Part shown: positions 55,766 to 63,661 of the stretch, in pieces | Layout of the letters: each line of letters opens with the position of its first letter | Position numbering within the stretch: position 1 is the stretch's first letter | NCBI RefSeq assembly: GCF_003340555.1 | Contig: NZ_QPLJ01000010.1 | Location: 1 to 64,000 of the forward strand | DNA length: 64,000 nucleotides | Direction: 5' to 3' | Source: Jannaschia formosa | GTDB taxonomy: Bacteria; Pseudomonadota; Alphaproteobacteria; Rhodobacterales; Rhodobacteraceae | Program-made: the position numbers and the translations under genes | The notes under the pieces: model-generated | Databases searched by the model: none | What the model was told of the DNA's origin: nothing | Seen by the model: the letters and a program-made list of their open reading frames with translations, nothing else

Positions 55766-56628
55766 GGGGCCCCCCGGTCATCGGCCGAGCGGTCGCGCAG
55801 CACGTAGGCGGCAGCGATCAGGATCACGGTCAGGACCAGCGCGACCAGGACGGTGATCTTCATCTCCTGATTCAACGGCAGCTCCAGCGAGTCGAAGAAC
55901 CACGTCCGCGAGGCCTGGCGCGCATCGGTCCCGGGTTCCGACAGCAGGAGCGCAAGGCCGAGGCCGATGTAGTAGACCGCCAGGTTGACCGCGAAGGCCA
56001 CGGCCGGGAAGGCGTAGAGCAGCTTGCGCCACCAGAGCGGCCGCACCAGCTTTGCCAGCATCCGCACATAGGCGAACCAGGTCGCCACCGCGATAAACAG
56101 GAAGGCGACGTTGACGAAGGTCTTGAGCACATAGAGCGCGTGCAGGCCGTTCGGGCTGCTCGATCCCTCGCGCGCGCCGATGGACTGGACCGCATAGCCC
56201 AGCGTGACGTCCCAGCACAGGATGATGAAGGGCAGGAACAGCCAGGCCAGCCCGAAGACGTCGATCCGGCGCTGCTTCCGCTTGGGGAAGTGGTCGTAGA
56301 AGATGTCGACGCGGACATGGCTGTTGGTCGTCACGGCATAGGCCACGCCGACCAGAACGGCGGCGCCGTAGAGCCACCACTGAAGATCGTCCATCCAAGC
56401 CTGATTGCCGGGGCCGATGCCGATGCGCCCGAAGTTGCGCAGGAAGACCTGCGCCACGATGACGAGCATCAGGATCGGGAAGAGCCAGGCGAAGAGGTTC
56501 GACACGGCCACGACGAAGCGGTCGCCGCGGTTGTGCTCGGCCCGCCCGATCTCGCCCGGGTCGGTGATGGCGACGATCGGACCGTCCAGCCCGCTCCCGC
56601 CGACGGTTTCCTGTGGTGTCTGGCTCAT
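55762..56628 (-). CDS. TRAP transporter small membrane subunit (DctQ), extended form
   Basis: 288 residues, longer than the common 160-200. Polar residues 1-48 precede helices at about 50-72 (NLFAWLFPILMLVIVAQVFL), 90-108, 130-150, 175-200, 205-230 and 260-282. The DctQ signature W-x-x-x-x-x-x-G-A-A-x-x-x-x-x-A-Y-A-V-x-x-N-x-H-V-R-V-D is seen at about 88-115. The subunit braces the large permease. ATG 56628 follows AGGGGGA; 56691 is rejected since it reads through a repeat-like hairpin region. Confidence 0.92.
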   Translation of the reverse strand: MSQTPQETVGGSGLDGPIVAITDPGEIGRAEHNRGDRFVVAVSNLFAWLFPILMLVIVAQVFLRNFGRIGIGPGNQAWMDDLQWWLYGAAVLVGVAYAVTTNSHVRVDIFYDHFPKRKQRRIDVFGLAWLFLPFIILCWDVTLGYAVQSIGAREGSSSPNGLHALYVLKTFVNVAFLFIAVATWFAYVRMLAKLVRPLWWRKLLYAFPAVAFAVNLAVYYIGLGLALLLSEPGTDARQASRTWFFDSLELPLNQEMKITVLVALVLTVILIAAAYVLRDRSADDRGAP

Positions 56629-56673
56629 CGAAATCCCCCTGCCCGGCCCCGCTTCTCGGGGGCCTACGTCAGA

Positions 56674-56702
56674 GGGCCGGGCGGTTTTCATCCGCCCGGC
56701 CC
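56674..56702 (-). terminator. Hairpin between dctP- and dctQ-type genes
   Basis: GGGCCGGGCGG (56674-56684) pairs with CCGCCCGGCCC (56692-56702) around TTTTCAT. An 11-bp stem in the intercistronic gap is typical of TRAP operons, where it reduces permease transcription relative to the binding protein. No T-run follows on the minus strand. Confidence 0.5.
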
Positions 56703-56754
56703 GGTCGTGCCCTTGCCGAGGCGGCCCGCGCAGGGCGGACCGCCGACGCTCCGG

Positions 56755-57804
56755 TCAGTCGCGCGGACGCGGCAGGTAGATGTTGTCGCCCCAGAGCGCG
56801 TAGCCTTCGCGGAACTCCTGCAGGTCGTCCCAGACCTCCTTGAAGAACGGGTCCTCGGCGGCGAGTTCGGCGGCGACCTCCTCCCAGGCGGCCTCGAAGG
56901 CGTCGAGCTGCTCGGGCGTCCAGTTCTTGATCTCGACCCCGTACTCCTCGACGTTCTGCTTCATCGCCGGGAAGTTCTTGGCCTCGCCCTCGGCGAAGTT
57001 GTCGGCGAGGTTGGCCATGCAGGCGATCTCGATCTGGCGCTGCGAGCGCTCGTCGAGGTCGTCCCAGCGGTCCTTGTTGATCAGGAGCTCGAACAGGGTC
57101 GAGGGCTGGTGCCAGCCGGGGAAGTAGTTGTACTTCGCGATGTTGTAGAAGCCGAGGTTGGCGTCCACGAGCGGCATGGAGAACTCGGTCGCGTCGATGG
57201 CGCCGCGCTCGAGCGCCGGGAAGATGTCGCCACCGGCCAGCAGCGAGGTCGAGACGCCAAGCTTCTCCATCACCTCGGCACCGAGGCCGAAGAAGCGCAT
57301 GTTGAGGCCCTGGAGCTGGTCGAGCGAGGTGATCTCCTCCTTGAACCAGCCGGAGGTCTCGGGCGCGTACATGCCGCAGACGAGCACCTTCACGTTGTAG
57401 CCGCCCTCGTCGTACATGCGCTGGAACAGCTCCATGCCGTCGTCATACATCATCCAGGCCAGCATTTCGCCCGGCTCCGGCCCGAAGGGCACGGCGGCGA
57501 AGAGACCCGCGGCGTTGAACCGGCCCTGCCAGTAGCCCGCCGTCGAATAGGCCGCGTCGATCGAGCCGTTGGAGGTTGCGTCAAGCACCTCCAGCGCCGG
57601 GACCAGTTCGCCCGGGTTGAAGTGCTCGAACTCGACCGACTCGGAGATGCCGTTGATCTTCTCGACGAAAGCGACCGAGGCCGTGCCGAGAATCGGCAGG
57701 TTCTGGGCATAGGTCGAGGAGAGCTCGAAGACCTCCTGCGCCTGCGCGGCGCCTGCGATGCTGACCGCCGCCGTGGTGGCGAGCGCGATGGACCTGAGTT
57801 TCAT
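56755..57804 (-). CDS. TRAP transporter substrate-binding protein (DctP)
   Basis: 349 residues with a Sec signal (cleavage after AQA near 22). The DctP-family fold shows ELSSTYAQNLPILGTASVAFVEKIN, GSIDAAYSTAGYWQGR, KVLVCGMYAPETSGWFKEEI, LNMRFFGLGAEVMEKLGVSTSLLAGGDIFPALERGAIDATEFSMP and KYNYFPGWHQPSTLFELLINKDRW. The R in MRFFGLG is the position of the carboxylate-binding arginine, so an organic acid is expected. The sub-group with long DctQ partners includes transporters annotated for mannitol/chloroaromatic-type substrates, but the real ligand is unknown. Confidence 0.95.
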   Translation of the reverse strand: MKLRSIALATTAAVSIAGAAQAQEVFELSSTYAQNLPILGTASVAFVEKINGISESVEFEHFNPGELVPALEVLDATSNGSIDAAYSTAGYWQGRFNAAGLFAAVPFGPEPGEMLAWMMYDDGMELFQRMYDEGGYNVKVLVCGMYAPETSGWFKEEITSLDQLQGLNMRFFGLGAEVMEKLGVSTSLLAGGDIFPALERGAIDATEFSMPLVDANLGFYNIAKYNYFPGWHQPSTLFELLINKDRWDDLDERSQRQIEIACMANLADNFAEGEAKNFPAMKQNVEEYGVEIKNWTPEQLDAFEAAWEEVAAELAAEDPFFKEVWDDLQEFREGYALWGDNIYLPRPRD

Positions 57805-57877
57805 GGCTGTGGTTCCTCCCTACTGAACCGTTCGCGGGGTCGTTGCCCCTGCGCGCCGACCTCTCCCCGACGCGCTT

Positions 57878-57894
57878 GGTAAGATTTCTTTACC
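57878..57894. promoter_or_regulatory. AT-rich inverted repeat upstream of the TRAP operon
   Basis: GGTAA-N7-TTACC (57878-57894), 74 bases before the DctP start, sits in the most AT-rich patch of the region (TTGGTAAGATTTCTTTACCG). The spacing and TGGT/ACC edges recall operators of GntR-type regulators, but no regulator gene is adjacent. It is a candidate operator for the transporter. Confidence 0.4.
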
Positions 57895-58001
57895 GATTAA
57901 CCTTTGATGGGGCCAGCACGAATCTGCTCCTCCCGCGCGTCCTGCGGCAACTTCCTGTCCCTGTGATGCCCATGGCTCGCGTTTCGCTTTGCGGAGAGGT
58001 G

Positions 58002-58787
58002 TCAGGCCATTGGCAGCGGCCCCGACGAGAGCCGCCACGCCTCCGGCGCCTCCCGCGGGAACAGGCGCCGCACCAACGGGTCGTGGCCCGGCACGACCAG
58101 GCCCGGCGCCGAGGCCAGCGCCTGGATCCGGGCGAAGCCGTCCAGCATCTCGGTCACGTCGGCGACGATCGGGAAGGGCCTGGCCTTCTGGAAGTTCTCG
58201 TAGAAATGCGCGGCGTCGGACGCGAGGCAGAGCCAGCCGGCCTGCGTCTGCACCCGGACGGCCTGAAGCCCTTTGGAATGCCCGCCGATGCGATGGACGG
58301 TGACGCCCTCGGCGACCTCTCCGTCGCCGTCGTGGAACTGCACCCGACTCTGGTAAAGCCGCCGCACCGCCTCGCAGACATGGTCGCCGGTGAACGGCAT
58401 CCGCAGCAGATCGTGGCACATGCAGGGCCCGGTGGCATAGGCCATCTCCCTTGCCTGCAGGTGCAGCCGCGCGTTCGGAAAGAGATGCAGCCCGCCCGCG
58501 TGGTCATAGTGCAGATGGGTCACGATCACCGTGTCGACCGCCTCGGGCGCGAGGCCGAAGGGGGCGAGCGCCGCGCGCGGATCGGTCAGGATCGGCCGGC
58601 CGCGCCGCTCCGCCTCGGGCGCGTCGTAGCCGGTATCGACCAGGATCGTCCGGGCCCCGCGCCTGAGCAGCCACATGAAGTAGTCCATCGGATGCGCCGC
58701 CGCGTGGTCGTCGTCCATCATGAAGCTGTCGCCCCGCACCCGCGCATTGCGCTCCGCGTAGCGCAGCGCAAAGACCTCCCAGGTCAT
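58002..58787 (-). CDS. MBL-fold metallohydrolase, N-acyl-homoserine-lactonase-like
   Basis: 261 residues. The metallo-beta-lactamase motif HLHYDHAGG gives H91, H93, D95 and H96; further ligands are expected in GGHSKG near 169, SDAAHFY near 190 and VPGHDPLV near 238. The overall pattern (early LVDTGYDAPEAERRGRPIL, then the H-x-H-x-D-H motif and a helical cap) places it with the AHL-lactonase/AttM-like branch. It could hydrolyse a lactone; quorum quenching is possible but unproven. Coupled to the ABM monooxygenase gene by an ATGA overlap. Confidence 0.85.
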   Translation of the reverse strand: MTWEVFALRYAERNARVRGDSFMMDDDHAAAHPMDYFMWLLRRGARTILVDTGYDAPEAERRGRPILTDPRAALAPFGLAPEAVDTVIVTHLHYDHAGGLHLFPNARLHLQAREMAYATGPCMCHDLLRMPFTGDHVCEAVRRLYQSRVQFHDGDGEVAEGVTVHRIGGHSKGLQAVRVQTQAGWLCLASDAAHFYENFQKARPFPIVADVTEMLDGFARIQALASAPGLVVPGHDPLVRRLFPREAPEAWRLSSGPLPMA

Positions 58788-59071
58788 CCCTCGACCTTCT
58801 CCCAGGTCCGGACCCGCTTCGCCGCGATCATCGGCCCCACCGCCGCATCGAAGGTCCGGTAGTGCTGCGTCCGGCGATGCGCGTCGAAGCCCGCCGCGTC
58901 GTCGTAGATCTCGTAGAGGAAGACCTCGTCCGGCCGCGCCGGGTCGGTCAGCACGTCGAAGCGCAGGCAGGCCGGCTCGCCCAGCGAGGCGCGGGCGTTC
59001 TCCATCAGCGCGGGCAGGAAATCGGGCATCCTTCCGGGGGTCACCTCGACGGTGACGGTGACAGCGAACAT
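58784..59071 (-). CDS. Antibiotic biosynthesis monooxygenase (ABM)-domain protein
   Basis: 95 residues, one ABM ferredoxin-like domain: MFAVTVTVEVTPGRMPDFL, ARASLGEPACLRFDVLTD, EVFLYEIYDDAAGFDAHRRTQHYRTF. The YgiN-type pattern suggests a quinol or small-molecule oxidation/degradation role without a cofactor. ATG 59071 is the natural start. It overlaps the MBL hydrolase start, implying joint function. It is divergent from the dehydrogenase with a 59-bp gap. Confidence 0.88.
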   Translation of the reverse strand: MFAVTVTVEVTPGRMPDFLPALMENARASLGEPACLRFDVLTDPARPDEVFLYEIYDDAAGFDAHRRTQHYRTFDAAVGPMIAAKRVRTWEKVEG

Positions 59072-59130
59072 CCTTCCCCTCCCAGGTCGGTTCTGCCTAT
59101 CTGGGCGCGACTGTCGCAGGGGGCCCCCGG

Positions 59131-60198
59131 ATGTCAAAGCGTTTTCAGATCGCGGTCTTCCACGGCGACGGCATCGGGCCGGAGATCATGGCCCCGACCC
59201 TGCGCCTGCTGGACGGCCTGTCGCCGGACTACGACTTCGACTGGCAGGACTGCCCGGCGGGCGCGGCCAGCTATCTCGATTGCGGCTCGGACCTGCCGGA
59301 GACGTCGCTCGCCACGGCGCGGGCGGCGGACGCGATCCTGCTATCGGCGCTGGGCGATCCGGCGGTGCGCTATCCCGACGGGACCGAGATGACGCCGCAG
59401 ATCGACATCCGCATCACCCTGGACCTCTATGCCGGGGTGCGCCCCGTCCGGATCGTTCCGGGAATGCGCACGCCGCTCGCCCTGCCCGAAGGCAAGAGGG
59501 TCGACTTTGTCCTCGTGCGCGAGTCGACGGAGGGGCTGTTCCACACTCAGGGCAAGGGCCTCGTGACCGAGGACATGGCCGAGGAGACCCTGCGCCTGAC
59601 CCGCCGCACCACCACGAAGGTCTGCCGCTTCGCCTTCGACCTCGCCCGCGCGCGCAAGGCCGAGGGCCACCGCGGCCGCGTGACCAGCGTGGACAAGGCC
59701 AACGTCTTCCGCGCCTTCGCCTTCTGGCGCAACGTCTTCGACGGGGTCGCCAAGGACTATCCCGACCTGGCCGCCGACCACGCCTATGTCGACGCGATGG
59801 CCCTGTGGTTCGTGCTGAAGCCTTGGGACTGGGACGTGATGGTGACCGAGAACATGTTCGGCGACATCCTCTCGGATCTCGGCGCGGGGCTGATGGGCGG
59901 GCTTGGGCTCGCGCCCTCGGCGGATATCGGTGACGAGCATGCGGTGTTCCAGCCCTGCCACGGCTCGGCGCCCGACATCGCGGGAAAGCGCATCGCCAAT
60001 CCCTTCGCGATGATCCTCTCGGCAGGGATGATGCTGGACTGGCTGGGGCGGCGGCATGAAATGCCCCCGATGATCGCCGATGCGGCCCGGGTGCAGGCCG
60101 CCGTCGACGCCTGCCTCGCCGCCGGAGAGACGACGGGGGACCTCGGCGGCCCGCTCGACACCGAAGGCGCGGCGAATGCCGTGATCGCGCGGTTGTGA
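59131..60198 (+). CDS. Isocitrate/isopropylmalate dehydrogenase-family enzyme (tartrate/malate type possible)
   Basis: 355 residues. A decarboxylating beta-hydroxyacid dehydrogenase. N-terminal HGDGIGPEIMAPTLRLLDG, substrate arginines in DLYAGVRPVRIVPGMRTPL, Tyr replaced around VLVRESTEGLFHTQG (the Y/E-G-x-Y segment of LeuB reads E-G-L-F-H), VTSVDKANVFRAFAFW with the catalytic Lys, and the signature NMFGDILSDLGAGLMGGLGLAPSADIG. The D-I-G end and lack of LeuB-specific residues favour a tartrate/D-malate or related dehydrogenase rather than leucine synthesis; leu genes are absent nearby. It overlaps the next gene as GTGA. Confidence 0.85.
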   Translation: MSKRFQIAVFHGDGIGPEIMAPTLRLLDGLSPDYDFDWQDCPAGAASYLDCGSDLPETSLATARAADAILLSALGDPAVRYPDGTEMTPQIDIRITLDLYAGVRPVRIVPGMRTPLALPEGKRVDFVLVRESTEGLFHTQGKGLVTEDMAEETLRLTRRTTTKVCRFAFDLARARKAEGHRGRVTSVDKANVFRAFAFWRNVFDGVAKDYPDLAADHAYVDAMALWFVLKPWDWDVMVTENMFGDILSDLGAGLMGGLGLAPSADIGDEHAVFQPCHGSAPDIAGKRIANPFAMILSAGMMLDWLGRRHEMPPMIADAARVQAAVDACLAAGETTGDLGGPLDTEGAANAVIARL

Positions 60199-61214
60199 CG
60201 CCGCCGGCCTCGTCCGGGGCTCCGCTGCGGGTCGGGCTTCTCGGGCTCGGCTACTTCGCGCGGTTTCACCGCGAGGCCTGGGGCCGGATCGAGGGCGCGA
60301 CGCTGGTGGCTACCGCCGATGCGGACCCGGCGAAGGGTGCCGATCACGCCGATCTCGACGGGCTGCTTGGCGCCGGAATCGACCTGCTGGACATCGCCAC
60401 GCCACCGCCGAGCCATGCCGCGGCGATCCGCGCCGCCCTGCCCCGCGGCCTGCGCGCGATCATCTGCCAGAAGCCCTTCTGCACCTCGCTCAACGAGGCT
60501 CGCGCCGTTACCGCCGAGGCCGAGGCCGCGGGCGTCCCGCTGATCGTGCACGAGAATTTCCGCTTTCAGCCCTGGTTCCGCTGCTTCCGCGCGGCACTCG
60601 ACGCGGACCGGATCGGCAGGACCCTGTCGCTGACCTTCCGCCTGCGCCCCGGCGACGGCCAGGGCGAGGACGCCTATCTCTCCCGCCAGCCCTATTTCCG
60701 CACAATGCCGCGCCTGCTGATCCACGAGACCGGCGTGCACTACCTCGACGTGTTCCGCTACCTGTTGGGGCCGCCCGACGGGATCTATGCCGATCTACGA
60801 CGCCTGAACCCCGCCATCCGGGGCGAGGATGCAGGGCTCGTCGTGCTCGACTACGGCGGCGGGGCGCGGGCGGTGCTCGACGGCAATCGCCTGCTCGATT
60901 TCGAGACCGACGACCCGCGCCGCACCTTCGGGACCGCGCTGCTGGAGGGGACGGAGGGCACGCTGCGCCTGACCGGGGACGGTGCCGTCACCGTACGCCG
61001 ATCCGGCACACAGGCGGTCGAGACCCTGCTGGAGCCGCGCGACTGGCCGGGCTTCGCGGGTGACAGCGTGCACGCGCTGCAATCCCATGTCGTGCGCGCC
61101 CTTCAGGGCGACACCGCGCTGGAGAACGAAGCACGCGCCTATCTGGACGTCATGGCGCTGGTCGAGCTGGCCTATGCCGCGTCGGAGGCCCGCACGCGCC
61201 TGCCCGTCGGGTGA
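60195..61214 (+). CDS. Gfo/Idh/MocA-family NAD(P)-dependent oxidoreductase
   Basis: 339 residues, GTG start at 60195 overlapping the previous stop. A Rossmann domain (about 10-125) begins LRVGLLGLGYFARFHREAWG; the E-K-P motif reads ICQKPFCTSLNEA (Q-K-P), with the conserved Lys. The C-terminal alpha/beta domain has IVHENFRFQPWFRCF (N-x-R-x-x-P) and the HETGVHYLDVFRYLLG catalytic His/Asp region. These enzymes act on sugars or cyclitols or related hydroxy compounds. With the coupled dehydrogenase and the TRAP system nearby, a catabolic unit for a hydroxy-acid is plausible. Confidence 0.88.
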   Translation: MTPPASSGAPLRVGLLGLGYFARFHREAWGRIEGATLVATADADPAKGADHADLDGLLGAGIDLLDIATPPPSHAAAIRAALPRGLRAIICQKPFCTSLNEARAVTAEAEAAGVPLIVHENFRFQPWFRCFRAALDADRIGRTLSLTFRLRPGDGQGEDAYLSRQPYFRTMPRLLIHETGVHYLDVFRYLLGPPDGIYADLRRLNPAIRGEDAGLVVLDYGGGARAVLDGNRLLDFETDDPRRTFGTALLEGTEGTLRLTGDGAVTVRRSGTQAVETLLEPRDWPGFAGDSVHALQSHVVRALQGDTALENEARAYLDVMALVELAYAASEARTRLPVG

Positions 61215-61328
61215 GGCGGGTCGCTAAACTTCGAACCGCTTCCTGCGCGGCGTTATCGAAGCCTTCACCTCCGGGAGCCACAAGACGGGGCACACCCTTC
61301 ATGTGAAACATGAGCAACCGAGGCGAAG

Positions 61329-61502
61329 ATGACTCCGAAAACGATCTTGGCGCGGCGGAACGCTCGCGCCGGTGCGGGAAACACCCAGGTGGTGCTGGTA
61401 TTGATGCTTCTCTTCCTGGCCTTCGTCGGGCTTCTGCCCGTCGCCAGCCAGGCGGAGAACGACTGCAAATCGGCCCGGACCGATTGCGCCCTCTCCTACT
61501 AG
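61329..61502 (+). CDS. Small membrane or exported protein, unknown function
   Basis: 57 residues. A basic start (MTPKTILARRNARAGAGNT) leads to one hydrophobic segment about 20-41 (QVVLVLMLLFLAFVGLLPV) and a short Cys-containing tail ENDCKSARTDC. AGGCGAAG precedes the ATG. The strong positive-inside start and helix argue for a single-pass protein or an uncleaved export signal. No family recognised. It lies alone in a 568-bp gap. Confidence 0.48.
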   Translation: MTPKTILARRNARAGAGNTQVVLVLMLLFLAFVGLLPVASQAENDCKSARTDCALSY

Positions 61503-61782
61503 ATGCGGGCACGAGACCCCCGAGATCCGCGCTGCCGGACCATTCCACCGAAAGGATCCTCAGAAGGTCCCGAATGGGCGAAGATCGGCGAAGTCCCGTC
61601 GGATCGATCTTGGCGTCCGGCACTTTAGCGAAACGGTCCTGGCGGCATGGCCGCCGGAACCCTGCCGACATGGCGCCGGACCCGAACCCGTCCGGGCGGC
61701 AGGTCGGTCCCCCCCCATCGAGACGGCCGAGGACGGGCGAAGCCCGCCAAGGCCGATGCGAAGACGGCGACCCATCCGCGGC
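61503..61782. other. Gene-free stretch before rpe
   Basis: 280 bp without a convincing reading frame or a strong hairpin. Open frames on both strands are Arg/Pro-rich and look like GC artefacts. A phrase resembling GCGAAGATCGGCGAAG (61576-61591) is locally repetitive. Nothing more is seen. Confidence 0.45.
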
Positions 61783-62478
61783 CTAGCGGGTTCGCGCCGC
61801 TTCGGCGGCCGAGCGGATCTCCCGGATCGCGCGGCCATAGCCTTCGGGCGCGTCGCGCGAGCCATGCTTGAACACCGCGGATCCGGCGACCAGCACGTCC
61901 GCTCCAGCCTCGGCCACCAGCGGTGCTGTGGACGGGTCGATGCCGCCGTCGATCTCGAGATGCACCGGCCGGTCACCGATCATCTCGCGTAACCGACGGA
62001 TCTTGGCGACCTGCGAAGCGAGGAACTTCTGCCCTCCGAAACCGGGATTGACCGTCATCACCAGGATCAGGTCGATATCGTCGAGCAGCATCTCTGCCGC
62101 TTCCGCCGGCGTGCCCGGGTTCAGCGCCAGCCCCGCCTTCACCCCCGCTCCCCGGATCGTCTGAAGCGTGCGGTGCACATGTGGACCGGCCTCGGCATGC
62201 GCCGTCAGGATGTCGGCCCCGGCTTCGACAAAGCCGTCGATATAGGGATCTATCGGCGCGATCATCAGATGGACGTCCATAACCCCCCGGATATGCGGGC
62301 GGATGGCGGCACAGGTCGCGGCGCCGAAGCTGATGTTCGGGACGAAATGTCCGTCCATCACGTCGACATGGACCCAGTCGGCGCCCTGCGCCTCGATCGC
62401 CTCGCATTCGGCACCGAAGGCGGCGAAGTCGGAGGCGAGGATCGACGGGGCGATCTTGATGGAACGGTCGAACGTCAT
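61783..62478 (-). CDS. rpe: Ribulose-phosphate 3-epimerase
   Basis: 231 residues, TIM barrel. It interconverts ribulose-5-phosphate and xylulose-5-phosphate in the pentose phosphate pathway. Marks: KIAPSILASDFAAFGAECEAI, DWVHVDVMDGHFVPNISFG (metal His and Asp), DVHLMIAPIDPYI, VMTVNPGFGGQKF and the second metal Asp in HLEIDGGIDPSTAPL. The first-strand serine and all metal ligands are present. It stands 18 bp downstream of the folate cyclo-ligase gene on the same strand. Confidence 0.97.
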   Translation of the reverse strand: MTFDRSIKIAPSILASDFAAFGAECEAIEAQGADWVHVDVMDGHFVPNISFGAATCAAIRPHIRGVMDVHLMIAPIDPYIDGFVEAGADILTAHAEAGPHVHRTLQTIRGAGVKAGLALNPGTPAEAAEMLLDDIDLILVMTVNPGFGGQKFLASQVAKIRRLREMIGDRPVHLEIDGGIDPSTAPLVAEAGADVLVAGSAVFKHGSRDAPEGYGRAIREIRSAAEAARTR

Positions 62479-62496
62479 GAAAACCCTCCGGTTGGT

Positions 62497-63060
62497 TCAG
62501 GCATCGCGGCCGACGACGCCGTGGTCGGTCACGATGAACGGCAAGGGAACGTCATGCGGCCCGCGCGGCACCTGCGGAAGGCGCTGCGCCTCCAGGGCGA
62601 GGCCCACGACCAGCGCCTCCTGCATGCCGGCGAGCGTCCGGTCGTAGTAGCCGCCGCCGTAGCCCAGCCGCGCGCCCGAGGCGTCGAAGCCGCACATCGG
62701 CACGATCACGACGTCCGGCACGCGCCAGCCGCCCTCGACGGGGACGGGCACGCCGAACACGCCGGGCTCGGTCGCGCAGCCCGGGGTCCATTCGCGGAAC
62801 CGCAGCGGCGCGCCCTTGGCCATCACGACGGGGACGCAGATACGGTTGTCGCGCGAGAGCGCGCGCATCGTCCTGACCGGGCTGACCTCGGACCCGATCG
62901 GCAGGTAGCCTGCGATCGTCCTGCCGCGCAGATGCATCAGCCGGGCATAGAGCCGTGTCGCCGCCGCCGCGCGTGCCGTCCGGGGCGCGGCGTCGCGCGC
63001 GGCCAGGCACCGCTTGCGCAGTTGCGCCTTCATCTCCCGAAGCCTAGCGTCCGCGTCCAT
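62497..63060 (-). CDS. 5-formyltetrahydrofolate cyclo-ligase
   Basis: 187 residues from ATG 63060. It converts 5-formyl-THF to 5,10-methenyl-THF with ATP. It has the N-terminal K/R-x-x-L-R-K-R motif (EMKAQLRKRCLAARDA), YLPIGSEVSPVRTM, PVVMAKGAPLRFREW and the nucleotide loop RLGYGGGYYDRTL. Three starts compete: GTG 63066, ATG 63060 (GAAGGT lies upstream, antisense to the neighbour) and ATG 63033, which gives the shorter N-terminus found in many homologues. If 63060 is right, its start codon shares a CATG with the divergent neighbour. Confidence 0.9.
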   Translation of the reverse strand: MDADARLREMKAQLRKRCLAARDAAPRTARAAAATRLYARLMHLRGRTIAGYLPIGSEVSPVRTMRALSRDNRICVPVVMAKGAPLRFREWTPGCATEPGVFGVPVPVEGGWRVPDVVIVPMCGFDASGARLGYGGGYYDRTLAGMQEALVVGLALEAQRLPQVPRGPHDVPLPFIVTDHGVVGRDA

Positions 63061-63661
63061 GGCCACCTTCGATCACTTCGCCGTCTCCGCCGCAACGCTA
63101 ACCGAAGGGGCAGCCCATGTCGCGGCGGCCCTCGGCCACGCGATGGGGCCTGGGGGAAAACACGCGCTGATGTCCACCCATAATCGCCTGTCGGGCCTGG
63201 GCCCCGGGGAATACATGGAGGTCATCGCCATCGACCCCGACGCCCCCGATCCCGGCCGCCCGCGCTGGTTCGACCTCGACCGGCGCGCGGGGCCGCCGCG
63301 AATCGGCAACTGGATCGCGCGCGTGGACGACCTGGACGCCACCCTCGCCCGCTGGCCCCGGGCGGGGCGCCCGCTCGCCTTCGAGAGGGGGCCCTTCCGC
63401 TGGCGCATGGCCGTGCCCGACGACGGCATCCTGCCCTTCGACGGCTGCTTCCCTGCACTGATCGAATGGCAGAGCGACGCGCCGGAGTTCCCCGACAGCG
63501 GCCTGCGCCTGACGGGCCTGACGCTTCGGCACCCGGAGGGCGAGGCGCTCGCGGCGACGCTCGACGGTCTGATCGACGACCCCCGGATTGCGGTCGCGAC
63601 CGGTCCGCGCCGCATCGAGGCGCGGCTCGACACGCCGGACGGCCCCCGGACGCTGTCGTGA
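63059..63661 (+). CDS. Glyoxalase-like (VOC) domain protein
   Basis: 200 residues. A VOC/glyoxalase-like domain starting immediately (TFDHFAVSAATLTEGAAHV), with HALMSTHNRLSGLGPGEYMEVIAID and RIGNWIARVDDLDATLARWP, then a second half ending in GLTLRHPEGEALAATLDGLI. The single-domain bidomain pattern suits the PF13468-type glyoxalase-like family; metal ligands (H6, H54, E68 positions) are plausible. Substrate unknown. The start ATG 63059 is supported by the family N-terminus. Stop overlaps the next gene as GTGA. Confidence 0.82.
   Translation: MATFDHFAVSAATLTEGAAHVAAALGHAMGPGGKHALMSTHNRLSGLGPGEYMEVIAIDPDAPDPGRPRWFDLDRRAGPPRIGNWIARVDDLDATLARWPRAGRPLAFERGPFRWRMAVPDDGILPFDGCFPALIEWQSDAPEFPDSGLRLTGLTLRHPEGEALAATLDGLIDDPRIAVATGPRRIEARLDTPDGPRTLS

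Noticed and set aside
59131-60198. leuB (3-isopropylmalate dehydrogenase) for the dehydrogenase
   Set aside because: Family match is clear but the substrate-specificity segment differs from LeuB and no leuA/C/D lie nearby; a broader call is safer.
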